From Siminovitchia sediminis (GTDB taxonomy: Bacteria > Bacillota > Bacilli > Bacillales > Bacillaceae_C), in the NCBI RefSeq assembly GCF_042680885.1, contig NZ_JBHUEO010000009.1:9376-73375 (forward strand): a stretch of 64,000 nucleotides of DNA, written 5' to 3'. The position numbers and the translations under genes were made by a program. The notes under the pieces were generated by a model. It saw only the letters and a program-made list of their open reading frames with translations, was not told where the DNA came from and made no database searches. Positions 26,710 to 35,110 of the stretch are shown here, piece after piece. Each line of letters opens with the position of its first letter. Within the stretch, counting starts at the first letter, position 1.

Positions 26710-28587
26710 TTGATCAAAATTAAATTGGTTGTGCCTGCTGAAAACTATATCAAACATGCGCAGGACCGCTTTGAAGAATTTATTCGCCAGGAAGCCAAGG
26801 AATCCCCGGAGGAACATCTGGAATTTGAACTGGAGGAAGTGGTGATTCCAACAGATCAGATCAGGGAAACCACATTGGATGCGGACGTTATCATCTCAAG
26901 GGGGTTGGTGACAAAACTTCTAAAAGAGTACCATGAAGCGGTCCCCATAGTGGATATCCCTGTGCAGGGCATTGACTTGATTCGAAGTCTGGTTGAATCC
27001 AAAAAACGTTTCGGCAGGAAAAAAGTAGCAGTGATCGGAGCGGCGAATATGATCTACGGAGTGGAAAATTTGGAAGAGATCATTGATCTTCCGATTCAAA
27101 AATATATTTTAGACGACATTACGTCTTCTGACAAAACCGTTGACCAGGCAGTAAAAGATGGCTGTGAAATTATATTAAGCGGGCTCAATACGAATAAATA
27201 TGCCAAACAAATCGGGATTCAGACGATGCTCATTGAAACAGGAAAGGAGTCCTTCCGTCAAGCCCTTGTCGAAGCAAAACGCCTGGCAGTGGTCAGTAGA
27301 AAAGAACAGGAAAAGGCGAGGCGTTACCAAACGATTCTGGATCATGCCTACGAAGGTGTCATTGCGGTGGATTTAAGAAAGAGAATTTCGGTGTTCAATT
27401 CTTCCGCACAACAAATTTTATCCATATCCAACGAGAATTTGATTGGCCGCCCGATTGATGAGATTTTAAAGAAGGGAAAATTCCTTGACCTGTTGTTGAG
27501 CGGCGATCCTTTTCAAGAAGAAATCGTGACCTATAACTCCATACAATTGTCTGTGAAAAAAGCCGGTATTTTTTTAAAAGGAAAACGAACCGGAGATATG
27601 GTGGCCTTTCAGGATGTTACCGGCATCCAGGAAATGGAAGGGAAAATACGGAAAAAAATTCATTCACGGGGACTTACGGCAAAGTATACCTTTGAAGATA
27701 TTTTATATGAAAGCGATTTGATCGGGCAGACCGTGAAAACTGCAAAATTATATAGCGAAGCGGACTCCAACATTTTGATTGTCGGTGAAACCGGAACAGG
27801 AAAAGAGATGTTTGCCCAAAGTATTCATCAGTACAGTACCCGGAGGAATCAGCCTTTTGTTGCCATCAACTGTGCTGCACTCCCGGAAAGCCTTCTTGAA
27901 AGCGAGTTGTTCGGATATGCGGAAGGTGCATTTACAGGTGCTATGAAGGGAGGAAAGCAGGGATTTTTTGAGCTTGCCCACCGGGGAACGCTCTTTTTGG
28001 ATGAGATTGGAGAAATATCTCCCAGCCTTCAAAGCCGTCTTCTCCGCGTATTGCAGGAAAAAGAAATTATGAGAATCGGCGATGATAAAGTAATTCCTGT
28101 TGATGTGAGGATTATCGCAGCAACCAACAGGGACCTGATGGAAATGGTGAAAAACAATGAATTCAGGGCGGATCTATTTTACCGCCTGAGTGTTCTGGAC
28201 CTTCTTCTGCCTTCTCTCCGTGAACATCCCGAGGATATCCCCGTATTGGCCGAAGCCTTTATGAAACACAAAAGGCTGACGGAAAAAGCCAAAGAAAGAT
28301 TAAAAAAAGAACCATGGGAGGGGAATGTCCGGCAACTGCAAAATTTTTGCGAACGCTTGACTGTTCTTTTTAAGGGGACTGTCATTGATGTCCATGACAT
28401 TGAGAAACATCTGCCCATTCGATCTGCTGAACAAAGTGCCGAAATCACCTACATGTCCGAGAAAGAAAGAATATTGGCAGCTCTTGAACAGCATCATTTT
28501 CATAAAGGCAAAGCTGCTTCTTCATTAGGTATGAGCCGGACAACTTTTTGGAGAAAACTGAAAAAGTGGAACATCGATATTGACTGA
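26710..28587 (+). CDS. Sigma-54-dependent transcriptional activator with PrpR N-terminal and PAS domains
   Basis: About 625 residues. PrpR_N sensor domain (residues 5-165), PAS domain (about 200-300), AAA+ domain with Walker A GETGTGKE near 360, the sigma-54 contact loop GAFTGA near 406 and Walker B LFLDEIGE, and a C-terminal Fis-type helix-turn-helix. It would remodel sigma-54 RNA polymerase at a -24/-12 promoter; one lies just downstream before glcD. Start TTG 26710 is six to seven bases after GGGGGAG; the upstream frame to 26620 overlaps a terminator. Effector unknown. Confidence 0.9.
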   Translation: MIKIKLVVPAENYIKHAQDRFEEFIRQEAKESPEEHLEFELEEVVIPTDQIRETTLDADVIISRGLVTKLLKEYHEAVPIVDIPVQGIDLIRSLVESKKRFGRKKVAVIGAANMIYGVENLEEIIDLPIQKYILDDITSSDKTVDQAVKDGCEIILSGLNTNKYAKQIGIQTMLIETGKESFRQALVEAKRLAVVSRKEQEKARRYQTILDHAYEGVIAVDLRKRISVFNSSAQQILSISNENLIGRPIDEILKKGKFLDLLLSGDPFQEEIVTYNSIQLSVKKAGIFLKGKRTGDMVAFQDVTGIQEMEGKIRKKIHSRGLTAKYTFEDILYESDLIGQTVKTAKLYSEADSNILIVGETGTGKEMFAQSIHQYSTRRNQPFVAINCAALPESLLESELFGYAEGAFTGAMKGGKQGFFELAHRGTLFLDEIGEISPSLQSRLLRVLQEKEIMRIGDDKVIPVDVRIIAATNRDLMEMVKNNEFRADLFYRLSVLDLLLPSLREHPEDIPVLAEAFMKHKRLTEKAKERLKKEPWEGNVRQLQNFCERLTVLFKGTVIDVHDIEKHLPIRSAEQSAEITYMSEKERILAALEQHHFHKGKAASSLGMSRTTFWRKLKKWNIDID

Positions 28588-28657
28588 AACTCTTTGCGGT
28601 GAAGTGAAACGTTGTGAAACATAATGTTAATTTTTGAAACAACAGTGTGAATGTTTC
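28586..28657 (+). promoter_or_regulatory. Candidate upstream activating sequences for the sigma-54 activator
   Basis: The half-site GAAAC occurs at 28586, 28606, 28616 and 28636, that is at 20, 10 and 20 base steps, plus an inverted GTTTC at 28653. GAAAC-N12-GTTTC (28636-28657) forms a palindrome. Spacing by whole helical turns fits oligomer binding upstream of a -24/-12 promoter. Confidence 0.65.
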
Positions 28658-28683
28658 GCCGGGCTGTGGCAATATTTTTTATT

Positions 28684-28697
28684 GGCATGGTATTTGC
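28684..28697 (+). promoter_or_regulatory. Sigma-54 (-24/-12) promoter of glcDF
   Basis: TTGGCATGGTATTTGCA (28683-28698 region) has the invariant GG (28684-28685) and GC (28696-28697) with ten bases between, matching the RpoN consensus. Initiation would be near 28709, 39 bases before glcD. Confidence 0.85.
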
Positions 28698-28747
28698 ATT
28701 ATTAAAAGGGTGAATGATTCACTTGACTGATAGATGGAGTGACCGAT

Positions 28748-30154
28748 ATGCAAACAGAGAAAATTCTTCAATCCTTACAAACGATCTTTCCTAAAGAGAG
28801 GATCTTAACAGATTTAGCCAACCGATATTCGTATAGCTTTGATGCCTCCTTTGGGGAATATTTGCCCGATTTGGTCGTGCAGCCCGAGAATAAAGAACAA
28901 ATCGCTGCTTTGATCAAATTGGCAAATGAATATAAAATTCCGGTATATCCGAGAGGGGCGGCCACTTCCTTGAGCGGCGGTTCGCTTGCTGTCAAAGGCG
29001 GCATCGTCCTGGATATGTCACAGTTTACCAAGAAACTGGTCATCGATCGGGAAAACTTATTGGCCATTGTGACACCGAGTGTGATTACGGGCGATATCCA
29101 TCAGCAGGCCGAAGAAGCCGGACTTTTCTACCCGCCTGATCCGAGTAGTTCACATGTATCGACGATCGGCGGGAACTTGCTGGAAAACTCCAGTGGCCCC
29201 AAGGGATTGAAATATGGAACTACCAAAGAGTATGTCATTGGTCTCGAGGTAGTTACCCCCACTGGTGAAATCATCAGAACCGGCGGGAAAACGGTGAAAA
29301 ATGTGACGGGTTATGATTTAACCCGGCTCATCGTTGGATCCGAAGGGACGCTTGGAATTGTGACAGAAGCGACTTTGAGGCTCATCCCCAAACCGCAGGC
29401 AAGAAAAACATTATTGGCGTCATTTCATAGACTGGTTGATTCAGGTCATGCGATTACGCAGATTCTGGCTGCAGGCATTTTGCCGAGTGCCATGGAATTA
29501 ATGGACAATGCGTGTATCCGGGCAGTGGAAAATTACACCCCGAGCGGCTTGCCTGTCGAGGCAGAAGCGATCATCATCGTGGAAATCGACGGCCATGAAG
29601 CTGCCATTGAAGAAGAAATCAGCAGATGTGAAAAAATCTGTTTTGAACAAGGAGCAACAGAAGTCAAGGTTGCCAAGGACGAGGCATCAAGGGCAGGCAT
29701 CTGGAAAGCGAGGAAAATGGTGTCTCCTGCGATTACACAGATGGGACCGACAAAAATATCTGAAGATGCCACTGTTCCGCGCAGCGAAATCCCGAAAATG
29801 ATGGAAAAGCTGCATGCGATCCGGGATAAATACAATTTGAATCTCGTTGTATTCGGCCATGCCGGTGATGGGAATCTGCATCCGAACATTATTACCGATA
29901 AACGTAATGTGGAAGAGATGAAAAGGGTGGAGAACGCAGTCAGTGAAATTTTTGAGGCGGCCATTGAACTGGGCGGCACTTTATCCGGTGAACATGGAAT
30001 CGGTACGCTCAAATCTCCGTATATGGAAATGGAGCTGGGCAAGGATGGTCTCATGATGATGCGAAAAATCAAGGATGCCTGGGATCCGAATGGAATTTTA
30101 AATCCGGGAAAAATTTTTCCTGAGCCCGGCCAGACAAAGGTGGCGTTATTATGA
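28748..30154 (+). CDS. glcD: Glycolate oxidase FAD subunit GlcD
   Basis: About 468 residues. N-terminal FAD-binding PCMH domain with YPRGAATSLSGGS near residue 75 and GGNLLENSSGPKGLKYG near 145; C-terminal FAD oxidase domain with FGHAGDGNLHPNI and SGEHGIG. Oxidises glycolate or another 2-hydroxyacid (D-lactate is an alternative), passing electrons to the iron-sulfur subunit. ATG 28748 is eight bases after GGAG. There is no GlcE gene, as in other bacilli where GlcD and GlcF form the pair. Confidence 0.9.
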   Translation: MQTEKILQSLQTIFPKERILTDLANRYSYSFDASFGEYLPDLVVQPENKEQIAALIKLANEYKIPVYPRGAATSLSGGSLAVKGGIVLDMSQFTKKLVIDRENLLAIVTPSVITGDIHQQAEEAGLFYPPDPSSSHVSTIGGNLLENSSGPKGLKYGTTKEYVIGLEVVTPTGEIIRTGGKTVKNVTGYDLTRLIVGSEGTLGIVTEATLRLIPKPQARKTLLASFHRLVDSGHAITQILAAGILPSAMELMDNACIRAVENYTPSGLPVEAEAIIIVEIDGHEAAIEEEISRCEKICFEQGATEVKVAKDEASRAGIWKARKMVSPAITQMGPTKISEDATVPRSEIPKMMEKLHAIRDKYNLNLVVFGHAGDGNLHPNIITDKRNVEEMKRVENAVSEIFEAAIELGGTLSGEHGIGTLKSPYMEMELGKDGLMMMRKIKDAWDPNGILNPGKIFPEPGQTKVALL

Positions 30155-31482
30155 CAATCACTGCTGACAAACAAGAAAATAAATATGTCTCACTTCTTCA
30201 TGACCTTACGTATGAAGCGGCAAATATGTGCGTACAGTGCGGATACTGCCTGCCGGCCTGCCCGACGTATGAATCCATGGGAAGTGAGGCTCAGTCCCCC
30301 CGCGGCCGTATCAATCTTGTAAAAATGGCTGCAGAAGGGAAAATAGATTTACAAAAAGACCTTGCAGAGCCGATCGATCTATGTCTGGGCTGCCGTGCCT
30401 GTGAGACAGCCTGCCCAGTGAATGTGCCATATGGCCATATTTACGAGGCAGCAAAAGAAGTCATCACGTTACAGCAAAAAGAAGAACAGAAAGAAACTTC
30501 AGCCGGAATGAAAATGCGGAACCAAGTATTGAACAACCTTTTTCCCCACAAAAACCGCCTTCGGTTTCTTGGCAATGCCACGTGGCTTTACCAAAAAACA
30601 GGCGTCAATAAAATGGCTCAAAATCTGAAGCTGGTGGAAAAGGTGTCGCAGCCGATGGGGCAATTTGAAAAGGTGCTGCCTAGGGTTGAGTCGCCTTGGA
30701 AACGATATAAATTCGGGGATGTATATGCTCCCAAAGGATCGAAAAAAATGACTGTGGCTTTTTTTCCTGGCTGCATTATGGATGCGGTGATGTCCAAAAT
30801 CAACCGGCTGACAATTGAACTTCTCCAGAGCGTCGGCTGTGAAGTTTTTATTCCGAAAAGACAGAATTGCTGCGGTGCTCTTCATGCCCATCAGGGCAGT
30901 ATGGAAGAAGCCAAGGAGCTGGCAAAAGCTAATATTGAAGCATTTGAATCATCGGGGGCGGAATATTTTATTAACAATGCCGGAGGCTGCGGGGCGATGC
31001 TTCGGGAATATGATGACTTATTTAAAGAAGACGTTGAGTGGCATGAGCGGGCAAAAGACTTTGCTGCAAAAACGAAAGATATCACGGAAATTCTTGTTGA
31101 ACTCGGGCCTCTTCCGTTCAAAAAAAATTGGGAGGGAATGATCACATATCAAGATTCATGCCATTTGAGAAATGTTCAAGGGGTCTCGGACCAGCCGAGG
31201 GAACTCCTTCGCTCCATTCCGGGTGCCACGTATGTGGAAATGGAGGGAAGTGACCGCTGTTGCGCTTCGGGAGGAATTTATAACCTCATCCATTTTGATG
31301 AATCTATGAAAATACTGGATGATAAAATGGAGAAGGCGAAAGAAACGAAAGCTCAAACGATTGTCACGACGAACCCCGGCTGCTTACTGCAGATGAGACT
31401 CGGGGTGGAAAGAAGCGGTGCGGAAGAGACCGAAGCATTGCATATTGTGGAAGTGCTGGCGGAAGCCTGTGATATTCATTGA
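30151..31482 (+). CDS. glcF: Glycolate oxidase iron-sulfur subunit GlcF
   Basis: 443 residues. Two [4Fe-4S] motifs, CVQCGYCLPACP near residue 27 and CLGCRACETACP near 80, then two CCG domains (NCCGALHAHQG near 240 and RCCASGGIYN near 370). Passes electrons from GlcD to the quinone pool. Overlaps glcD by four bases (ATGA) and shares its sigma-54 promoter. Confidence 0.92.
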   Translation: MTITADKQENKYVSLLHDLTYEAANMCVQCGYCLPACPTYESMGSEAQSPRGRINLVKMAAEGKIDLQKDLAEPIDLCLGCRACETACPVNVPYGHIYEAAKEVITLQQKEEQKETSAGMKMRNQVLNNLFPHKNRLRFLGNATWLYQKTGVNKMAQNLKLVEKVSQPMGQFEKVLPRVESPWKRYKFGDVYAPKGSKKMTVAFFPGCIMDAVMSKINRLTIELLQSVGCEVFIPKRQNCCGALHAHQGSMEEAKELAKANIEAFESSGAEYFINNAGGCGAMLREYDDLFKEDVEWHERAKDFAAKTKDITEILVELGPLPFKKNWEGMITYQDSCHLRNVQGVSDQPRELLRSIPGATYVEMEGSDRCCASGGIYNLIHFDESMKILDDKMEKAKETKAQTIVTTNPGCLLQMRLGVERSGAEETEALHIVEVLAEACDIH

Positions 31483-31489
31483 TTACTCA

Positions 31490-31530
31490 GCCTTGTGCTG
31501 CAGGGAACTGCAGCACAGGGCTCTTTTATT
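31490..31530 (+). terminator. Terminator after glcDF
   Basis: A 14-base stem, GCCTTGTGCTGCAG (31490-31503) with CTGCAGCACAGGGC (31508-31521), followed by a T-rich tract. Confidence 0.9.
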
Positions 31531-31604
31531 ATTATGAAACTTTCCGGCACCTCATGTTTAACGTTTTTAATAGAGGGGTATGTAGTATTTTAAAGAAAGA
31601 GCCA

Positions 31605-31668
31605 TACGGCGGATCAAACAGCTTGAGGCAAGCAAACCGGGTTGGCCGCAACCCCGTCGCCCCAAGTT
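31605..31668 (+). ncRNA. Possible structured leader RNA
   Basis: Two compact hairpins, GCTTG-AGG-CAAGC and GGGTTG-GCCG-CAACCC, joined by AAA are enclosed by complementary ends (GGCG and CGCC), giving a three-way junction about 30 bases before an unknown gene. I cannot match it to a known riboswitch class. Confidence 0.35.
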
Positions 31669-31695
31669 GTACAAATATGGAGAGGGGGCATTACA

Positions 31696-32151
31696 GTGAG
31701 TACAACGCAATCTCACTATCTTGATCAACAACAGGAAGCAAATCTAATGATCAAATCTTTTGTAAAAGGTGATCCTTCGCCTTTTCCACATATCGACTAT
31801 TCAACAACCTGCGTGTATGAACTGACCGATTATACGCTGAGGACACCATTGGAGAAAATGGATGTATTTAACCGGCTGCTGGATTTGCCGCATCCCTGCG
31901 AAGTATGGATTTTGCCGGTCACAGAGGAAGCCACATCTCTTTTGAAAGATATGCCGAAAGATGAAACCTATGAAAAAACCGCTGCGCTGTTTTCCATGCT
32001 GTCCAGCGTCAAAGAACAAATCGAAACAGATCGAACCTTCCTCATTGCCCACAGAGAATATTGCCATGACATCATCCGCTCACTGGAAAACCTGGGATTC
32101 ACGATCACGGAAAAAACACAGGAAGAACTGCAAACCATCACCATAGCCTAA
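31696..32151 (+). CDS. Protein of unknown function
   Basis: 151 residues, soluble, no signal peptide or membrane segment, no motif I recognise. The centre (EVWILPVTEEATSLL) and the C-terminal half look alpha/beta with a helix-rich end. Start GTG 31696 follows GGAGAGGGGG; the open frame upstream to 31642 has no coding character and overlaps a possible RNA structure. Stands alone between terminators, so it has its own transcript. Confidence 0.65.
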   Translation: MSTTQSHYLDQQQEANLMIKSFVKGDPSPFPHIDYSTTCVYELTDYTLRTPLEKMDVFNRLLDLPHPCEVWILPVTEEATSLLKDMPKDETYEKTAALFSMLSSVKEQIETDRTFLIAHREYCHDIIRSLENLGFTITEKTQEELQTITIA

Positions 32152-32158
32152 TACTGGG

Positions 32159-32188
32159 ACCGGCCCTTACTTAGGGGCCGGCTTTTTT
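32159..32188 (+). terminator. Terminator after the unknown gene
   Basis: ACCGGCCC (32159-32166) pairs with GGGCCGG (32175-32181), followed by TTTTTT. Confidence 0.85.
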
Positions 32189-32355
32189 CGTTTCGACAGG
32201 TGCCTGTCACGCCCCGAAATTCATCGAATATTGTCGAAAGTGTCATGCAGGATAGTTAAATTTTGGAATTTTCATGAATTAGTAGTATGTTATAGGTAGA
32301 GGGAATGTATCTGCGCTATGTCTGCATGGATATGGCCAGCAAAGGGGGAGTGCCG

Positions 32356-33294
32356 ATGCACGTTGTTATTGCCGGCGGAAGCGGGTTCGTCGGACAGGCC
32401 TTGCAGGAAACGCTGCTGTCTCATCGTGAGAATCATGTGACGGTCTTATCACGGAATCCGGAAAAAATTGAACAGTCGGATCGGCTGAAAGCTGTAGAGT
32501 GGCTGAATGAAGGGAGCAGGCCCGAAGAAAAATTAAACGATGTAGATGCTGTGGTCAATCTGGCTGGAGAGTCCATAAACGGACTCAGATGGACAACTCA
32601 AAAAAAGAAGCGGATTGTCCGAAGCCGCCTGAAAGCAACAGATCAGATTCTGGAACTGCTCGGAAAGCTGGAGCCTAAACCAAAAGTGTTGGTGAATGCT
32701 TCTGCTGTTGGTTATTATGGCATGTCCGAAACCGGCTGTTATACGGAGAAACACCAAAGTACAGCAGATGATTTTCTGGCAAAAACGGTTCAAAAGTGGG
32801 AGGAACGGGCTGCTGAGGCCAACCGGCTGGGTGTTCGTACCGTTTTTGCCCGTTTTGGACTTGTCCTGGGTACAAAGGGAGCCCTGCCGTTAATGGCTCT
32901 TCCGTACCGGTTCAGAATAGGCGGCACGCTGGGATCGGGCAGACAATGGGTATCCTGGATTCACGTCAAGGATGCTGCAAGGATAATTCAGTTCGCCATC
33001 CATACGCCGGAAGTTGAAGGCCCTTTCAATGTAACCGCTCCACATCCTGTGACGATGAAAACATTTGGAGAGATACTCGGTGCTTCTCTAAGAAAGCCTC
33101 ATTGGCTTCCGGTCCCGGAAGGAATCATAAAGCTGGCTCTTGGTGAAATGAGCAGCATGCTCGTTCAAGGACAGCAGGTAATCCCTGAAAAAGCAATCCA
33201 ACTTCAGTATGATTTTCAATTTCCGAAGTTGAACGAGGCCCTTTCAGATACTTTACAAAATGATGAAAAATACAGGTTTTTTAAGAAAAAATAG
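32356..33294 (+). CDS. TIGR01777 family NAD-dependent epimerase (YfhF-like)
   Basis: 312 residues. Rossmann start VVIAGGSGFVGQAL, then VNLAGESI near residue 77, an SDR-type S-x-YYG (ASAVGYYG) and a C-terminal DUF1731 region. Resembles YfhF/YfcH proteins; no reaction is established for the family. Start ATG 32356 follows GGGGGAG; ATG 32305 is open but lacks a ribosome site. Confidence 0.88.
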   Translation: MHVVIAGGSGFVGQALQETLLSHRENHVTVLSRNPEKIEQSDRLKAVEWLNEGSRPEEKLNDVDAVVNLAGESINGLRWTTQKKKRIVRSRLKATDQILELLGKLEPKPKVLVNASAVGYYGMSETGCYTEKHQSTADDFLAKTVQKWEERAAEANRLGVRTVFARFGLVLGTKGALPLMALPYRFRIGGTLGSGRQWVSWIHVKDAARIIQFAIHTPEVEGPFNVTAPHPVTMKTFGEILGASLRKPHWLPVPEGIIKLALGEMSSMLVQGQQVIPEKAIQLQYDFQFPKLNEALSDTLQNDEKYRFFKKK

Positions 33295-33310
33295 ATTTAT
33301 CTACCAAAAT

Positions 33311-33337
33311 ATGCTACTATTTATCTATAAGTAGCAT
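33311..33337 (+). promoter_or_regulatory. Inverted repeat upstream of the HTH-TPR regulator gene
   Basis: ATGCTACT (33311-33318) is repeated perfectly inverted as AGTAGCAT (33330-33337) with an 11-base centre, 18 bases before the start codon. Candidate operator for autoregulation by the regulator. Confidence 0.5.
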
Positions 33338-33354
33338 GACTAGAGGATGAAACA

Positions 33355-34593
33355 ATGGATTTGGAGAAAATAAATATCGGAGCTTTGATTAAGTATCACC
33401 GCCAACTGCGAAATATGACCCAGTCCGAACTATGTCAGGGCATCTGCTCAGTCACTCATTTGAGCAAATTTGAGAATTACAACAAAGAGGTAAATCAGGA
33501 AACGATTATGCTCTTGCTTGAGCGTTTGGGTATTTCGTTGGATTCGATTCAAAGAGCATCAAAATCAATTGCAGCCGATCTCTCTCATTTGCTGGATGCT
33601 GTTCTGTCCTACGACAAAAAACGGGCAACGGAATGTTATCACCGTGTGGAAGAGCAGCGGGAATATATCACCTTCTCCAATTACATAGCACGCTACCATT
33701 TATATTTATACAGATACTTTCTTCTTGTTAACGATATTGAGAGCGCTGAGAAGGAGCAGGAGATCATCAGGCAGATTGCCAACTCACTTGCTGCCCAGGA
33801 AAGAGAGCTCAGCGAATATTTAAATGCGATTTTCTTCATGTTCAAAGGGGAATATAAAACTTCCTTGGATATCCTGTTAAAGGTGGAAGCCAATGATTTG
33901 CTCCCATCCTCGTGGAAAGCGGAACTGTATTATTTTATCGCATTCAACTTTGGCAATCTGAAAGACAACAGCAGTTGTGTGGCCTATGGGCTTAAGGCTT
34001 TGGAGGAATATTCCAGGACATTCAATTATTTGAGAATTTTGCATACTCAATTTTTACTGGGAATCGCCTACACTGACTTGGGATTGTATGATAATGCCGA
34101 AGAACAGTATAGTTATATATTTAAAAATATGAATTTAATTAATGCGGATGAACTAATATCTGCCATGTATAACAACTATGCCTTGCTGCTGGAGAAAACA
34201 GGGAAAATTGAAGATGCATTCAAATATTATCTTCTGTCCATGGAACATGCCAAAACCGATTATGAATATTTGCTCAGCCTGTGCAGTTATACTGAATTGC
34301 TGATCACACAGGGGAAAAAGGAAGAAGCGCTTCGAAATATCACGAAAATCTTGCGCGAAACGAAGGCGAGTACCATGAAGAAGCAGCAGCTTATTTTCAG
34401 GTACTATCAGTATTCATTAAAAGGCCAGAAAGAAAAGGCGATGAATTATTTAGAGGAAGAAGTCCTCCCCTATTTGGATAAATTCTTTTATATTGAGGAT
34501 TATAATAAGTTTGCTTTATCTCTGGCTTCATATTATGCAGCAATAGATACAGATAAAGCACTCTATTATTATAAAAAAATAGCAGAAAGGTGA
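33355..34593 (+). CDS. XRE-HTH and TPR domain regulator, RRNPP-like peptide receptor
   Basis: 412 residues. N-terminal XRE helix-turn-helix (about residues 8-62; MTQSELCQGICSVTHLSKFEN), then TPR repeats to the C-terminus; clear TPR-like segments include GIAYTDLGLYDNAEEQYSYIF and NYALLLEKTGKIEDAFKYY. This is the layout of PlcR, NprR, PrgX and Rgg-type receptors that bind small re-imported peptides. A 35-residue gene starting eight bases after its stop fits the receptor-plus-peptide arrangement of that group. Start ATG 33355 after GAGGATG. Target genes unknown. Confidence 0.82.
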   Translation: MDLEKINIGALIKYHRQLRNMTQSELCQGICSVTHLSKFENYNKEVNQETIMLLLERLGISLDSIQRASKSIAADLSHLLDAVLSYDKKRATECYHRVEEQREYITFSNYIARYHLYLYRYFLLVNDIESAEKEQEIIRQIANSLAAQERELSEYLNAIFFMFKGEYKTSLDILLKVEANDLLPSSWKAELYYFIAFNFGNLKDNSSCVAYGLKALEEYSRTFNYLRILHTQFLLGIAYTDLGLYDNAEEQYSYIFKNMNLINADELISAMYNNYALLLEKTGKIEDAFKYYLLSMEHAKTDYEYLLSLCSYTELLITQGKKEEALRNITKILRETKASTMKKQQLIFRYYQYSLKGQKEKAMNYLEEEVLPYLDKFFYIEDYNKFALSLASYYAAIDTDKALYYYKKIAER

Positions 34594-34600
34594 TGAGAAA

Positions 34601-34708
34601 ATGAGAAAGCTTATGCTGACAGCAGGCGTTGCCTGGGCGATTTACGTTGCTCCGATTATCGGAGGTGGTGTTGGACCACAGTCACCGCCAATTTTCCCGC
34701 CAATCTAA
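34601..34708 (+). CDS. Putative signalling peptide precursor, 35 residues
   Basis: Short gene with a good ribosome site AAAGGTGA (34586-34593) overlapping the receptor stop codon, seven bases before ATG 34601. The product has a basic start (MRK), a hydrophobic stretch of about 16 residues, a glycine-rich turn (GGGVG) and a C-terminal tail PQSPPIFPPI. This is the build of exported pheromone precursors of RRNPP systems, where the C-terminal 5-10 residues form the signal. A terminator follows at once. No experimental support; too short for similarity alone. Confidence 0.65.
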   Translation: MRKLMLTAGVAWAIYVAPIIGGGVGPQSPPIFPPI

Positions 34709-34725
34709 AAAACGGTTGGAACACT

Positions 34726-34748
34726 GCTCCTTTTTAGGAGCGTTTTTT
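34726..34748 (+). terminator. Terminator after the peptide gene
   Basis: GCTCC (34726-34730) pairs with GGAGC, extended by T-A pairs, followed by TTTTTT (34743-34748), 17 bases after the peptide stop codon. Confidence 0.8.
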
Positions 34749-34828
34749 ATTTGCGTCAAAACGGGAACAGGCGCTTCTGCTTTGGTTCCACCGGATTGTA
34801 ATGTATAATGATATTTGAATAAATCATG

Positions 34829-34922
34829 CAGTAGGGGAACCGGTGGGGCCGGTTGAGATAGCATTCGGGAAAATGCTGACCCTTTGAACCTGATCTGGCT
34901 TATACCAGCGAAGGGAACGCCT
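34829..34922 (+). ncRNA. TPP riboswitch (THI element)
   Basis: The conserved parts of the thiamine pyrophosphate aptamer are present: GGGG near 34834, TGAGATA (34854-34860), ACCCTTTGAACCTGATCTGG and the closing TACCAGCGAAGGGAA. A TATAAT -10 box lies at 34804-34809. Followed by an intrinsic terminator, so TPP should switch transcription of the downstream thiamine operon off. Confidence 0.95.
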
Positions 34923-34938
34923 ATTTTACACAAGCGAT

Positions 34939-34971
34939 GGCGCCTGGGTTCAACTTCCCGGGCGCCTTTTT
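34939..34971 (+). terminator. Riboswitch expression platform terminator
   Basis: GGCGCCTGGG (34939-34948) pairs with CCCGGGCGCC (34957-34966) with one G-T pair, followed by TTTTT. Confidence 0.85.
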
Positions 34972-35110
34972 CGCCTCATACATCTCTGACTCCAGGCAGG
35001 GTGCAAGGGATTTGAAGGGGCTGACAGGAGGTCTTCCATTTTCCGGTTAGTGCTGCCCTGACTGCATACCTTGCGCTATTCTTGTTCAGCTTAGAAGGGG
35101 GAGTTTATAC

